From contig NZ_VZII01000014.1 in assembly GCF_009391885.1 (NCBI RefSeq), forward strand, positions 1 through 64,000: a stretch of 64,000 bases of DNA. The letters are read 5' to 3'. The notes below the pieces were generated by a model that saw only the letters and a program-made list of their open reading frames with translations, did not search any database and was not told the origin of the DNA. The stretch comes from Pseudomonas sp. MN1F. Its GTDB lineage: Bacteria > Pseudomonadota > Gammaproteobacteria > Pseudomonadales > Pseudomonadaceae. Below are positions 25,830-38,132 of the stretch, piece after piece. The number at the start of each line of letters is the position of its first letter. Positions within the stretch are counted from its first letter, which is position 1. Made by a program: the position numbers and the translations under genes.

Positions 25830-27512
25830 ATGAGTCAACCAAGCTACACCCGTGGCCGCCAGGACCAACCGCTGCTAACCCTGACCATCGGCCAGGCCTT
25901 CGACGCCACCGTGGCCCGCTGCGCCGATGGCGAAGCGCTGGTGGTGCGCCACCAGGGCCTGCGCTACAGCTGGCGGCAGCTGGCCGAACAGGTCGACACC
26001 CATGCCCGCGCCCTGATGGCCCTGGGCGTGAACAGCGGCGACCGGGTCGGCATCTGGGCGCCCAACTGCGCCCAGTGGTGCATTTTGCAACTGGCCAGCG
26101 CCAAGGTTGGCGCGATCCTGGTCAACATCAACCCGGCCTATCGCGTGGGTGAACTGGAGTACGTACTACGCCAGTCCGGTTGCCGCTGGCTGGTGTGTGC
26201 CGATGCGTTCAAGACTTCTGATTACCATGCCATGGTTGAGGAACTGGTACCGGAGTTGGCGACCGCGAACCTTGGCGAACTGGCCAGTGAACGCCTGCCC
26301 GAGCTGCGCGGGGTGATCAGCCTGGCGGCCAACCCGCCCAGCGGCTTCCTGCCCTGGCCGGCACTGGCCGAGCGGGCAGGGCAGATCTCGAGCGAAGCCT
26401 TTGCAGCGCGTCAGCAGGGCCTGCAGTTCGACCAGCCGGTGAACATCCAGTACACCTCCGGCACCACTGGCGCACCCAAAGGTGCCACGCTCAGCCACTA
26501 CAACATCCTCAACAACGGCTTCATGGTTGGCGAAAGCCTGGGCCTGAGCGAACGCGACCGCATGGTGATCCCGGTGCCGCTGTACCACTGCTTCGGCATG
26601 GTCATGGCCAACCTCGGCTGCATTACCCACGGCAGCACCATGGTCTACCCCAACGATGCCTTCGATGCCGAACTCACCCTGCGCGCCGTGGCCGAGGAGC
26701 GCGCCAGCATCCTGTATGGCGTGCCGACCATGTTCATCGCCATGCTCGACCACCCGTCGCGTACGCAGCTGGACCTGTCGAGCCTGCGCAGCGGCATCAT
26801 GGCCGGCGCCACCTGTCCGATCGAGGTGATGCGCAGGGTGATCGACCAGATGCACATGGCCGAAGTGCAGATCGCCTATGGCATGACCGAAACCAGCCCG
26901 GTGTCGCTGCAGACCGGCCCGGATGACGAACTGGAGCTGCGCGTGACCACCGTCGGCCGCACCCAGCCACAGCTGGAAACCAAGCTGGTGGACGCCGATG
27001 GCTGCATTGTTGCCCGAGGCGAGATTGGCGAACTGTGCACCCGTGGCTACAGCGTGATGCTCGGCTACTGGGACAACCCCCAGGCCACGGCAGACGCCAT
27101 CGACCCGGCCGGCTGGATGCATTCGGGCGATCTGGCAGTGATGGACGAGCACGGGTATGTGCGCATTGTCGGGCGCAACAAGGACATGATCATTCGCGGC
27201 GGCGAGAACATCTATCCGCGTGAGCTGGAAGAGTTCTTCTATACCCATCCGGCGGTGGCCGATGCGCAGGTGGTCGGTATTCCTTGCAGCCGTTATGGCG
27301 AGGAGATCGTCGCCTGGATCAAGCTGCATCCGGGGCACAGCGCTACGGTTGAGGAACTTCAGGCCTGGTGCAAGGAGCGGATTGCACACTTCAAGGTGCC
27401 GCGGCATTTCCGCTTCGTTGAGGAATTCCCGATGACGGTCACAGGGAAAGTGCAGAAGTTCCTGATGCGGGAGATCAGTGTGTCGGAGATTATGGCTGTA
27501 ACCTCTGGTTGA
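25830..27512 (+). CDS. Fatty/branched acyl-CoA synthetase (AMP-binding)
   Basis: 560 residues. Adenylation motifs are YTSGTTGAPKGATLSHYN (near 210), AYGMTETSPVSLQTG, SGDLAVMDEHGYVRIVGRNK and the C-terminal Lys in TVTGKVQKF. It joins a carboxylic acid to CoA through an acyl-adenylate. Divergent from liuA and sharing the LiuR-like sites, so it likely activates isovalerate or a related medium or branched acid that feeds the pathway. The substrate is inferred from context. Confidence 0.9.
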   Translation: MSQPSYTRGRQDQPLLTLTIGQAFDATVARCADGEALVVRHQGLRYSWRQLAEQVDTHARALMALGVNSGDRVGIWAPNCAQWCILQLASAKVGAILVNINPAYRVGELEYVLRQSGCRWLVCADAFKTSDYHAMVEELVPELATANLGELASERLPELRGVISLAANPPSGFLPWPALAERAGQISSEAFAARQQGLQFDQPVNIQYTSGTTGAPKGATLSHYNILNNGFMVGESLGLSERDRMVIPVPLYHCFGMVMANLGCITHGSTMVYPNDAFDAELTLRAVAEERASILYGVPTMFIAMLDHPSRTQLDLSSLRSGIMAGATCPIEVMRRVIDQMHMAEVQIAYGMTETSPVSLQTGPDDELELRVTTVGRTQPQLETKLVDADGCIVARGEIGELCTRGYSVMLGYWDNPQATADAIDPAGWMHSGDLAVMDEHGYVRIVGRNKDMIIRGGENIYPRELEEFFYTHPAVADAQVVGIPCSRYGEEIVAWIKLHPGHSATVEELQAWCKERIAHFKVPRHFRFVEEFPMTVTGKVQKFLMREISVSEIMAVTSG

Positions 27513-27524
27513 ATCATGAGCTTT

Positions 27525-27562
27525 ACTGCCCTCTTCGCGGCCACACTCGCGAAGAGGGCAGT
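27525..27562. terminator. Perfect 15-base-pair hairpin between convergent genes
   Basis: ACTGCCCTCTTCGCG (27525-27539) and CGCGAAGAGGGCAGT (27548-27562) pair perfectly around an eight-base loop, 12 bases past the ligase stop and before the end of the small convergent gene. The CTCTTCGCG core resembles putida REP palindromes. Confidence 0.65.
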
Positions 27563-27566
27563 CAGA

Positions 27567-27800
27567 TCAGCGCGACTTTACTGCTTTCCACAATTCTTGA
27601 GCCAGGGTACTGACAGTCATACTGCTGGGTTCCAGCTTGAAGCTGGCATCGAAGTCCGATTTCAACTGCAAGGCGGCGAAGTTGAGCTTCTCTCTGTCCA
27701 TGTCGACCAAGCGTGTGCCTGGCGTCGGCTCGACAATGCCCGCATCCTCCAGATACTCCATAACGTACTGCTCATACTCTTTTTGCTCAGCGGTAGTCAT
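27567..27800 (-). CDS. Small hypothetical protein, carrier-protein-like in outline
   Basis: 77 residues from ATG 27800, picked because GGAGG lies five bases upstream. The sequence runs MTTAEQKEYEQYVMEYLEDA, then LVDMDREKLNFAAL and DFDASFKLEPSSMTVSTLAQ. The helix order and FKLEPSSMTVSTLAQEL resemble the end of acyl carrier proteins, but the DSL phosphopantetheine site is absent. No signal peptide or membrane helix. Convergent with the acyl-CoA ligase. Function unknown. Confidence 0.6.
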   Translation of the reverse strand: MTTAEQKEYEQYVMEYLEDAGIVEPTPGTRLVDMDREKLNFAALQLKSDFDASFKLEPSSMTVSTLAQELWKAVKSR

Positions 27801-27904
27801 TACGTCCTCCATGGTGAATCTTCCTGTAGTAATGAGGAGACTCATCATCGAAACAACGCACCAACCGCGCTACTGGCAAAAATATCAGGTCCGGTCGTCT
27901 ACCC

Positions 27905-28066
27905 TTAAGCCTTCACCGGTGGTTCATCATTCGGCGGATCCCCCACCGTCGGCGGCATGGTCGGCTTGATCGGCAGCTCGTCCGGGTCTTCCTCCGGCAC
28001 GGCTGGCGGCAGGCTCGGGTCGTCGATGTTGGGGTCGGGTGTTTCCGGTGGAATTGGGATGTTCAT
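27905..28066 (-). CDS. Small acidic proline-rich hypothetical protein
   Basis: 53 residues starting MNIPIPPETPDPNIDDPSLP, about a third proline with many Asp and Glu, so probably unstructured. ATG 28066 follows AGG ten bases earlier. Divergent from glgE. Small proline-rich proteins of this kind are common in Pseudomonas but have no known function. Translation is plausible, not proven. Confidence 0.55.
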   Translation of the reverse strand: MNIPIPPETPDPNIDDPSLPPAVPEEDPDELPIKPTMPPTVGDPPNDEPPVKA

Positions 28067-28206
28067 TGCCTGACCTCGCATGGGGGAATTGAAGAGGTGC
28101 TGCAGGCTCTGACCGCTGGAAGCTGCCGTTCGCTCAATTTTTTTGAACCCCATGCCTGTGCCCGGCTCTGAACCCTTACCGCCAACAGCCTGAGGGAGCA
28201 AGGTCG

Positions 28207-30225
28207 ATGACACGAAACGAGCCCTTTGCAAGCGTGCCCGTGGCGAACGATCACCCGGACCAGGCCATCAGCCTGTCCCAGGCGCTGCTGGCGCCGCGCA
28301 TCGTGATCGAAGGCACCCAACCGGTGCTCGAAGCCGGCACCTTCGCCGCCAAGGCCGTCAGTGGCCAAGCAGTCGCCGTCAGCAGCAAGGTCTACGGCGA
28401 CGGCCACGACCGCCTGGCGGTGGTGCTCAACTGGCGCCACGCCCATAGCCGCCGCTGGCACTGCGTGCCGATGCAGTCGCCGGGCAACGACCTGTGGCTG
28501 GCCGAGTTCACCCCCACCGAACTGGGCCCCCACCTGTTCAGCATCGAGGCCTGGATCGACCCGTTCGCCACCTACTGCCACGACCTGGAGAAGAAGTACC
28601 ACGCCGGGGTCGAGGTCAAGCTGGAGCTGGAGGAGGGCCGGCTGATGCTTGGCCAGGGTATCAACCTCAGCGAAGGCGAGCTGCGCGAGGAGATCGAAGC
28701 CCTGCAACAGCAACTGGTTTCGCTCAAGGCCGATGATCAGGTGGCGCTGCTGCTGCATCCAGATACCGCACGGCTGATGGCCGCAGCCGAACACCGCAGT
28801 TACCTGACCCGCAGCCCTGAATTCCCCATCGATGTCGACCGGCCGGCAGCGCTGTTCGCCAGCTGGTACGAGCTGTTCCCGCGCTCGGTCACCGACAGCC
28901 CCGAGCGCCACGGCACCTTCAACGACGTGCATCAGCGCCTGCCGATGATCCGCGACATGGGTTTCGACGTGCTGTACTTCCCGCCGATCCACCCGATCGG
29001 CACCCAGCACAGGAAGGGCCGCAACAACGCGCTGCGCGCCGAGCCCGGCGACCCTGGCAGCCCTTATGCCATCGGTAGCGCGCAGGGCGGCCACGAGGCC
29101 ATCCACCCGCAGCTGGGCACGCGCGAGGACTTCCGCCGGCTGGTCGCCGCCGCGGCCGAGCATGGCCTGGAAATCGCCCTGGACTTTGCCATCCAGTGCT
29201 CCCAGGACCACCCTTGGCTCAAGGAGCATCCCGGCTGGTTCAGCTGGCGCCCGGACGGCACCATCCGCTATGCCGAGAACCCGCCGAAGAAGTATCAGGA
29301 CATCGTCAACGTCGACTTCTACGCCGCCGACGCCGTACCGAGCCTGTGGCTGGCCCTGCGTGACGTGGTGGTCGGCTGGGTCGAGGAGGGCGTGAAGACT
29401 TTTCGCGTCGACAACCCGCACACCAAGCCGCTGCCGTTCTGGCAATGGCTGATCGCCAATGTGCGCAGCCAGCACCCCGAGGTGATCTTCCTCGCCGAGG
29501 CCTTCACCAAGCCTGCGATGATGGCGCGCCTGGGCAAGGTGGGGTATGCGCAGAGCTACACCTACTTCACCTGGCGCAACAGCAAGCAGGAGCTGCGCGA
29601 GTATTTCGAGGAACTCAACCAGCCGCCGTGGTGCTACTGCTACCGCCCGAACTTCTTCGTCAACACGCCGGATATCAACCCGTATTTCCTGCATACCTCG
29701 GGCCGCGCCGGGTTCCTCATCCGCGCCGCGCTGGCGACCATGGGTTCGGGGCTGTGGGGCATGTATTCAGGCTTTGAACTGTGCGAAAGCGCAGCGTTGC
29801 CGGGCAAGGAGGAGTACCTGGATTCGGAGAAGTACGAGATCCGTCCGCGCGATTTCAACCAGCCAGGCAACATCATTGCCGAGATTGCCCAGCTCAATCG
29901 CATACGACGTCAGAACCGGGCGTTGCAGACGCACCTTGGGGTGGCGTTCTTCAATTGCTGGAACGACAACATCCTGTACTTCGCCAAGCGCACGCCCGAG
30001 CGCGACAACTACATCCTGGTGGCGATCAGCCTCGACCCGCACAACGCACAAGAGGCCAGTTTCGAGTTGCCATTGTGGGAGCTGGGGCTGGACGACAACG
30101 CCGATACCTTGGGTGAGGACCTGATGAACGGCCACCGCTGGACCTGGCATGGCAAGACCCAGTGGATGCGCATCGAGCCCTGGCACCAGCCGTTCGGTAT
30201 CTGGCGTATCGAAAAGGCCCGCTAG
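28207..30225 (+). CDS. glgE: Alpha-1,4-glucan:maltose-1-phosphate maltosyltransferase
   Basis: 672 residues, GH13 subfamily 3. An N-terminal DUF3416 domain (about 25-200) precedes the (beta/alpha)8 barrel with YFPPIHPIGTQHRKGRNNAL, the nucleophile Asp in FRVDNPHTKPLPFW and the acid Glu in FLAEAFTKPAMM. It extends alpha-glucan by two glucose units from maltose-1-phosphate in the cytosol. First of glgE-treS/mak-glgB, which together turn trehalose into branched glucan. Confidence 0.95.
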   Translation: MTRNEPFASVPVANDHPDQAISLSQALLAPRIVIEGTQPVLEAGTFAAKAVSGQAVAVSSKVYGDGHDRLAVVLNWRHAHSRRWHCVPMQSPGNDLWLAEFTPTELGPHLFSIEAWIDPFATYCHDLEKKYHAGVEVKLELEEGRLMLGQGINLSEGELREEIEALQQQLVSLKADDQVALLLHPDTARLMAAAEHRSYLTRSPEFPIDVDRPAALFASWYELFPRSVTDSPERHGTFNDVHQRLPMIRDMGFDVLYFPPIHPIGTQHRKGRNNALRAEPGDPGSPYAIGSAQGGHEAIHPQLGTREDFRRLVAAAAEHGLEIALDFAIQCSQDHPWLKEHPGWFSWRPDGTIRYAENPPKKYQDIVNVDFYAADAVPSLWLALRDVVVGWVEEGVKTFRVDNPHTKPLPFWQWLIANVRSQHPEVIFLAEAFTKPAMMARLGKVGYAQSYTYFTWRNSKQELREYFEELNQPPWCYCYRPNFFVNTPDINPYFLHTSGRAGFLIRAALATMGSGLWGMYSGFELCESAALPGKEEYLDSEKYEIRPRDFNQPGNIIAEIAQLNRIRRQNRALQTHLGVAFFNCWNDNILYFAKRTPERDNYILVAISLDPHNAQEASFELPLWELGLDDNADTLGEDLMNGHRWTWHGKTQWMRIEPWHQPFGIWRIEKAR

Positions 30226-30275
30226 CCCGCGCGCCCAGACAGTTGCGTGCAACCGAGGACAGAAAGGAGTCACCC

Positions 30276-33593
<3,318 letters not shown>

Positions 33594-35804
33594 ATGAATG
33601 CAACCACGCGTGAAAACGGCGGCCTTCGGCAACGGGACCTGGATGCCCTGGCCCGCGCCGAGCACGCCGATCCATTTGCAGTACTGGGCCCCCACGACGA
33701 CGGGCAGGGCGGCGTGTTCGTCCGTGCCTTCCTGCCCAATGCCCTCAACGTGCGGGTGCTGGCGCGCCATGATGGGCGCATCCTCGCCGAAATGGTGCAG
33801 AGCAGCCTGCCCGGTTTGTTCAGCGCGCACCTCGATGAGGCGCACCCGTACCTGCTGCAGATCGGCTGGGCCGGTGGCGAGCAGGTGACCGAAGACCCCT
33901 ACAGCTTCGGCCCGCAACTCGGCGACATGGACCTCTACCTGTTCGCCGAAGGCAACCACCGCGACCTGTCCGGGCGTTTCGGCGCACAGCCGCTTCAGGT
34001 CGAGGGTGTCGAGGGCGTGTGCTTCTCGGTGTGGGCGCCGAATGCGCGGCGGGTGTCGGTGGTGGGCGACTTCAACAACTGGGACGGTCGCCGCCACCCC
34101 ATGCGCCTGCGCCACAGCGCCGGGGTGTGGGAGCTGTTCGTGCCGCGCCTGGGTGTGGGCGAAACCTACAAGTTCGAAGTGCTCGGCAAGGACGGCATAT
34201 TGCCGCTGAAGGCCGACCCGCTAGCCCGCGCCACCGAATTGCCGCCGAGCACCGCGTCGAAGGTGGCCGCTGAGCTGAGCCATGACTGGCAGGACCACGA
34301 GTGGATGGCACATCGCGCCGAGCGCCACGCCTACAGTGCACCGTTGTCGATCTACGAACTGCATCCTGGTTCCTGGCAATGCGAACTCGACGAGCTGGGC
34401 GAAGTGTCGCGTTACTACAACTGGCGTGAACTGGCCGAACGCCTGGTGCCTTACGTGCAGCAGTTAGGCTTCACCCATATCGAGCTGCTGCCGATCATGG
34501 AGCACCCGTTCGGTGGCTCCTGGGGCTACCAGCCGCTGTCGATGTTCGCGCCAACCTCGCGCTATGGCACGCCTGAAGACTTCGCCGCCTTCATCGATGC
34601 CTGTCACCAAGGTGGCATCGGCGTGATCCTTGACTGGGTGCCGGCGCATTTCCCCACTGACGAACACGGCCTGGCCCGCTTCGACGGCACCGCACTGTAC
34701 GAGTACGACAACCCGCTGGAAGGCTACCACCAGGACTGGAACACGCTGATCTACAACCTCGGCCGCAACGAGGTGCGTGGTTTCATGATGGCGTCGGCCT
34801 TGCACTGGCTCAAGCACTTCCACATCGATGGTTTGCGCGTCGATGCGGTGGCCTCGATGCTGTACCGCGATTACTCGCGCAAGGCTGGCGAATGGGTGCC
34901 CAACCGCCACGGTGGGCGCGAAAACCTCGAGGCCATCGACTTTATCCGCCACCTCAATGGCATCGCCGCCCACGAGGCACCGGGCGCGCTGATCATCGCC
35001 GAGGAATCCACCGCCTGGCCGGGTGTGAGCCAACCGACCCAGCAGGGCGGCCTGGGCTTTGCCTACAAGTGGAACATGGGCTGGATGCACGACACCTTGC
35101 ATTACATCCAGAACGACCCGGTGCACCGTACCTATCACCACAACGAGATGAGCTTCGGCCTGATCTATGCCTATTCCGAGCATTTCATCCTGCCGATCTC
35201 CCACGACGAGGTGGTGCACGGCAAGCACTCGCTGATCGACAAGATGCCCGGTGACCGCTGGCAGAAGTTTGCCAACCTGCGCGCCTACCTGACCTTCATG
35301 TGGACCCACCCGGGCAAGAAGCTGCTGTTCATGGGCTGCGAGTTTGGCCAGTGGCGCGAGTGGAACCATGATCACCAACTGGACTGGTACCTGCTGCAGT
35401 ACCCCGAGCACCAAGGCGTGCAGCGCCTGGTCGGCGACCTCAACCGCCTGTACCGCGAACTGCCGGCGCTGCACGAGCAGGACTGCCAGCCCCAGGGCTT
35501 CCAGTGGTTGATCGGCGATGATGCGCACAACAGCGTGTACGCCTGGTTGCGCTGGAGCAGCCAGGGCGAGCCGTTGCTGGTGGTGGCCAACTTCACCCCG
35601 GTGCCGCGTGAGGGCTACCGGATTGGCGTGCCGTTCGGGGCGCGTTGGCAAGAGTTGCTGAACAGCGATGCCGGGCTGTATGCCGGGTCGAATGTCGGCA
35701 ACCTGGGGGCGGTGCAGAGTGATGAGGTGGCCAGCCATGGGCAGCCGTTGTCACTGGCACTGAACCTGCCGCCGTTGGGGGTGCTGGTGATGAAACCGGC
35801 CTGA
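33594..35804 (+). CDS. glgB: 1,4-alpha-glucan branching enzyme
   Basis: 736 residues. An N-terminal extension and CBM48 domain ([20 protein letters not shown]), then the GH13 barrel with nucleophile Asp in [17 protein letters not shown], acid Glu in [13 protein letters not shown], and [15 protein letters not shown]. It makes alpha-1,6 branches in the glucan built by GlgE. Starts immediately after the TreS-maltokinase stop (TAGATG). Confidence 0.96.
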   Translation: MNATTRENGGLRQRDLDALARAEHADPFAVLGPHDDGQGGVFVRAFLPNALNVRVLARHDGRILAEMVQSSLPGLFSAHLDEAHPYLLQIGWAGGEQVTEDPYSFGPQLGDMDLYLFAEGNHRDLSGRFGAQPLQVEGVEGVCFSVWAPNARRVSVVGDFNNWDGRRHPMRLRHSAGVWELFVPRLGVGETYKFEVLGKDGILPLKADPLARATELPPSTASKVAAELSHDWQDHEWMAHRAERHAYSAPLSIYELHPGSWQCELDELGEVSRYYNWRELAERLVPYVQQLGFTHIELLPIMEHPFGGSWGYQPLSMFAPTSRYGTPEDFAAFIDACHQGGIGVILDWVPAHFPTDEHGLARFDGTALYEYDNPLEGYHQDWNTLIYNLGRNEVRGFMMASALHWLKHFHIDGLRVDAVASMLYRDYSRKAGEWVPNRHGGRENLEAIDFIRHLNGIAAHEAPGALIIAEESTAWPGVSQPTQQGGLGFAYKWNMGWMHDTLHYIQNDPVHRTYHHNEMSFGLIYAYSEHFILPISHDEVVHGKHSLIDKMPGDRWQKFANLRAYLTFMWTHPGKKLLFMGCEFGQWREWNHDHQLDWYLLQYPEHQGVQRLVGDLNRLYRELPALHEQDCQPQGFQWLIGDDAHNSVYAWLRWSSQGEPLLVVANFTPVPREGYRIGVPFGARWQELLNSDAGLYAGSNVGNLGAVQSDEVASHGQPLSLALNLPPLGVLVMKPA

Positions 35805-35818
35805 TGGGTTGCCTGTGC

Positions 35819-35853
35819 TGGCCTCATCGCGGATAAATCCGCTCCTACGGGGA
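35819..35853. repeat. REP-like palindromic element
   Basis: CTGGCCTCATCGCGGATAAA and CCGCTCCTACGGGG form a putida-style REP unit (stem TCGCGGAT/ATCCGC-like around TAAA). A partial inverted copy GATCCGCGATAGGGCCAG follows at 35861-35878. It separates the glgB and autotransporter 3' ends. Confidence 0.7.
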
Positions 35854-35885
35854 TCACGATTGATCCGCGATAGGGCCAGACCTGC

Positions 35886-36965
35886 CTACCACCGCATCCG
35901 CACTCCAAGGCTGCCAATCAACCCATTGATGTCGTTGCCATCCACATCACTGCTGTAATCGGCACTGACAAACAGCGCCACCGCAGGTGTCACCCGTGCC
36001 ACCAACCCCAGGCCCAATTCCACCGTGGTCGAATAGCGCGAGCTGGAGATCTTGTCGACCTGATCCAGCTTCACTTCGCTGGTGTCGTTGAAGTCATACC
36101 AGACGTTGGTCCGCACATAGGGTTCGATCCCCATGCCTTTCACCTCATAACGCCCGGACAACTTGGCACCCACCCGGCCGCTCCAGCTGGGCTGGCTGTC
36201 GAAGGCCTTCAAGGTCTCCGCCTGCACCTGGTTGCCCGGGAAGAACTGCTGATTGATCAACTGTGCCTGGGGCTCGATGACCCAGCCACCCCCCAGGCCG
36301 ATCGGGTAACCGCCTTCCACCGAAAAGGTCATCGCATGGCCGCTGTCATCCAGGCGCTGGCCACTTTCGCCGCGGCCCATCACCTCGATGCGCGAACCCA
36401 TGGCCACGGCATCCAGGTGCCAGCCTTGCTCATGGGTCATGCTCCAGTACACCCCCAGGCTCTCGCCGCTGAGGTTGACCGCGTTGCGCTGCTGCTCGCC
36501 CAGCAATGGCCGCGCGCCATTGAAGCTGCTCTGCAGGTTGTTGTGCCCCACGAAAATCCCCGCACGGTGGACGTTGCCATCGGCGGTTTCACGCACGAAC
36601 AGGTCCGGGCCGATCATCAGTTGCTGGCTGGGCGCTTCCAGCTGCTCTGGCGCCCGCGCGCCAGGTTGTGGTGTGGCGCCAGGGAACAACTGTGCCCACT
36701 GGCCGCCCGCCAGGTCGGGTGCTGGCAGGGTGTGCCGTTCGCCCATTTTCGCGCTGAAGGCGTTCAGCGTAGCCAGGTTCAGGCCGCTGGCGCTGACCGG
36801 GTCGAGCGAGGGTGTCGGCACGGTCGGTTGTTGCAGGTATGTGGGGGAGATCGGATCTTCCTGCAGTTCGAACGCGAAAGTTTCCACCGGGGTTGCCAGA
36901 AGCATCGACGTGGAAACCGCGCAGAAAATATGATCGAAGCGCAAGGGATTCGAGGTTCTTTTCAT
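35886..36965 (-). CDS. Autotransporter barrel protein with very short passenger
   Basis: 359 residues from ATG 36965, with GAGGAG eight bases upstream. A signal peptide-like segment (IFCAVSTSMLLATPVETFAF) is followed by about 75 residues of proline-rich linker, then an autotransporter beta-barrel (about 100-359) with HRAGIFVGHNNLQSSFNG, LDAVAMGSRIEVMG and GYPIGLGGGWVIEPQAQLIN and ending GSLGVRMRW, the aromatic end of outer membrane proteins. Type Va passengers are usually hundreds of residues; here there is almost none. It may be a shortened autotransporter or a barrel with its own role. It interrupts the glucan gene block. Confidence 0.82.
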   Translation of the reverse strand: MKRTSNPLRFDHIFCAVSTSMLLATPVETFAFELQEDPISPTYLQQPTVPTPSLDPVSASGLNLATLNAFSAKMGERHTLPAPDLAGGQWAQLFPGATPQPGARAPEQLEAPSQQLMIGPDLFVRETADGNVHRAGIFVGHNNLQSSFNGARPLLGEQQRNAVNLSGESLGVYWSMTHEQGWHLDAVAMGSRIEVMGRGESGQRLDDSGHAMTFSVEGGYPIGLGGGWVIEPQAQLINQQFFPGNQVQAETLKAFDSQPSWSGRVGAKLSGRYEVKGMGIEPYVRTNVWYDFNDTSEVKLDQVDKISSSRYSTTVELGLGLVARVTPAVALFVSADYSSDVDGNDINGLIGSLGVRMRW

Positions 36966-37284
36966 GGCGGATCTCCTCTTTTTTTTTGTTGTACAGCCCA
37001 AGGACCTGGCCTGTTGTCACGAGCTGTACGACAAAAACAGAGGGCGACCCAAACCAGCACGCCAGCTTTTGCGAGCGCGCACAAAGGCGCGAGCTAGAGG
37101 CTCGGCGCGAGTTTTTACATCTAGTGATAGTGTTCAGCTAAGGAGAGACCGGCGCTTGCGTCAAGAAAGCGTGAAAGGTCTGTTGAAACTCCGTGGCTGT
37201 CATTAACCCTTTGATTATCCAAGTTATTTTGTCGGATATAGCGATGATCGCTATTTCTGCGGCACTGGCTATGCCGAATCATTG
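36966..37284. other. Intergenic region, 319 bases
   Basis: Upstream region of the autotransporter gene, less GC-rich than its surroundings. It contains the perfect palindrome ATAGCGAT-G-ATCGCTAT at 37238-37254, a possible operator. No gene is supported. Confidence 0.5.
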
Positions 37285-38079
37285 TTACAACCTGACCTCC
37301 ACGGCCAGTGGCAGATGGTCGGAAAGGTGCGTCCAAGGTTTGTGCCCCAGAATCTGCGGCGCATGGCTATCGGCGTTGCGCAGGTAGATGCGGTCCAGGC
37401 GCAGCAGTGGCAAACGCGCCGGGTAGGTGCGGGCGAGGTGGCCATGGTGGCGTTCGAACGCCTCGTGCAGGTCACGTTGCAGGCCGAGGGTGCGGTTGCC
37501 ATGGGACTTCCAGTCGTTGAAGTCGCCGGCGATGATCACTGGCGCATCGGCAGGCAACGATTCGAGCAGCTGACGCAGCAGCTTGAGCTGTTTCTGCCGA
37601 TGGTTTTCCAGCAATGACAGGTGCACGCAGATGGCATGCACCTTGTGCTGCCCGGGAACGTCGAGGATGCAGTGCAACAGGCCGCGACGCTCGGGGCCGG
37701 TGATCGACACGTCAAGGTTGCGGTGTTCGATGATCGGGTACTTGGACAGCAGCGCATTGCCGTGGTGGCCGTCGGGGTAGACCGCGTTGCGGCCATAGGC
37801 GAAGTCGCTCCACATGCTGTCGGCGAGGAATTCGTACTGCGAGGTCTGCGGCCAGCCGGGGTAGCGCGCGGCATGGCGGTCGTGGCTGCCGAGCACTTCC
37901 TGGAGGAACACGACATCGGCCTGGGTGCTGCGCACTGCCTCGCGCAGCTCAGGCAGGATGAAGCGCCGGTTGAAGGCGGTGAAACCTTTGTGGGTGTTCA
38001 CCGTCAGCACCCGCAGGCGTTTCACCGGCGGGGCCTGGCGGGTGCTGGCGAAACCTGGGCTGCCGGCTTCGAGGTTCAC
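37285..38079 (-). CDS. Endonuclease/exonuclease/phosphatase family protein
   Basis: 264 residues from a GTG at 38079 with GAGGAG nine bases upstream. EEP motifs: LTVNTHKGF, VVFLQEVLGSHDRHAARYPG, GNALLSKYPI, VHLSLLENHRQKQ, VIIAGDFNDW and WTHLSDHLPLAVEV (catalytic His at the end). Metal-dependent hydrolase of phosphodiesters; members act on DNA, lipids or sugar phosphates. Downstream of glgX on the same strand, 53 bases apart. Cytoplasmic by sequence. Substrate unknown. Confidence 0.87.
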   Translation of the reverse strand: MNLEAGSPGFASTRQAPPVKRLRVLTVNTHKGFTAFNRRFILPELREAVRSTQADVVFLQEVLGSHDRHAARYPGWPQTSQYEFLADSMWSDFAYGRNAVYPDGHHGNALLSKYPIIEHRNLDVSITGPERRGLLHCILDVPGQHKVHAICVHLSLLENHRQKQLKLLRQLLESLPADAPVIIAGDFNDWKSHGNRTLGLQRDLHEAFERHHGHLARTYPARLPLLRLDRIYLRNADSHAPQILGHKPWTHLSDHLPLAVEVRL

Positions 38080-38132
38080 GGTGGCTCCTCAACGCTACGG
38101 ATACAGGTGGGACAGGGTGCGCCTGTTCCGGT

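Noticed and set aside
37193..37387. Small membrane-like protein in the autotransporter upstream region
   Set aside because: The frame lacks a ribosome site, overlaps the end of the EEP gene and is explained by AT-rich intergenic sequence.
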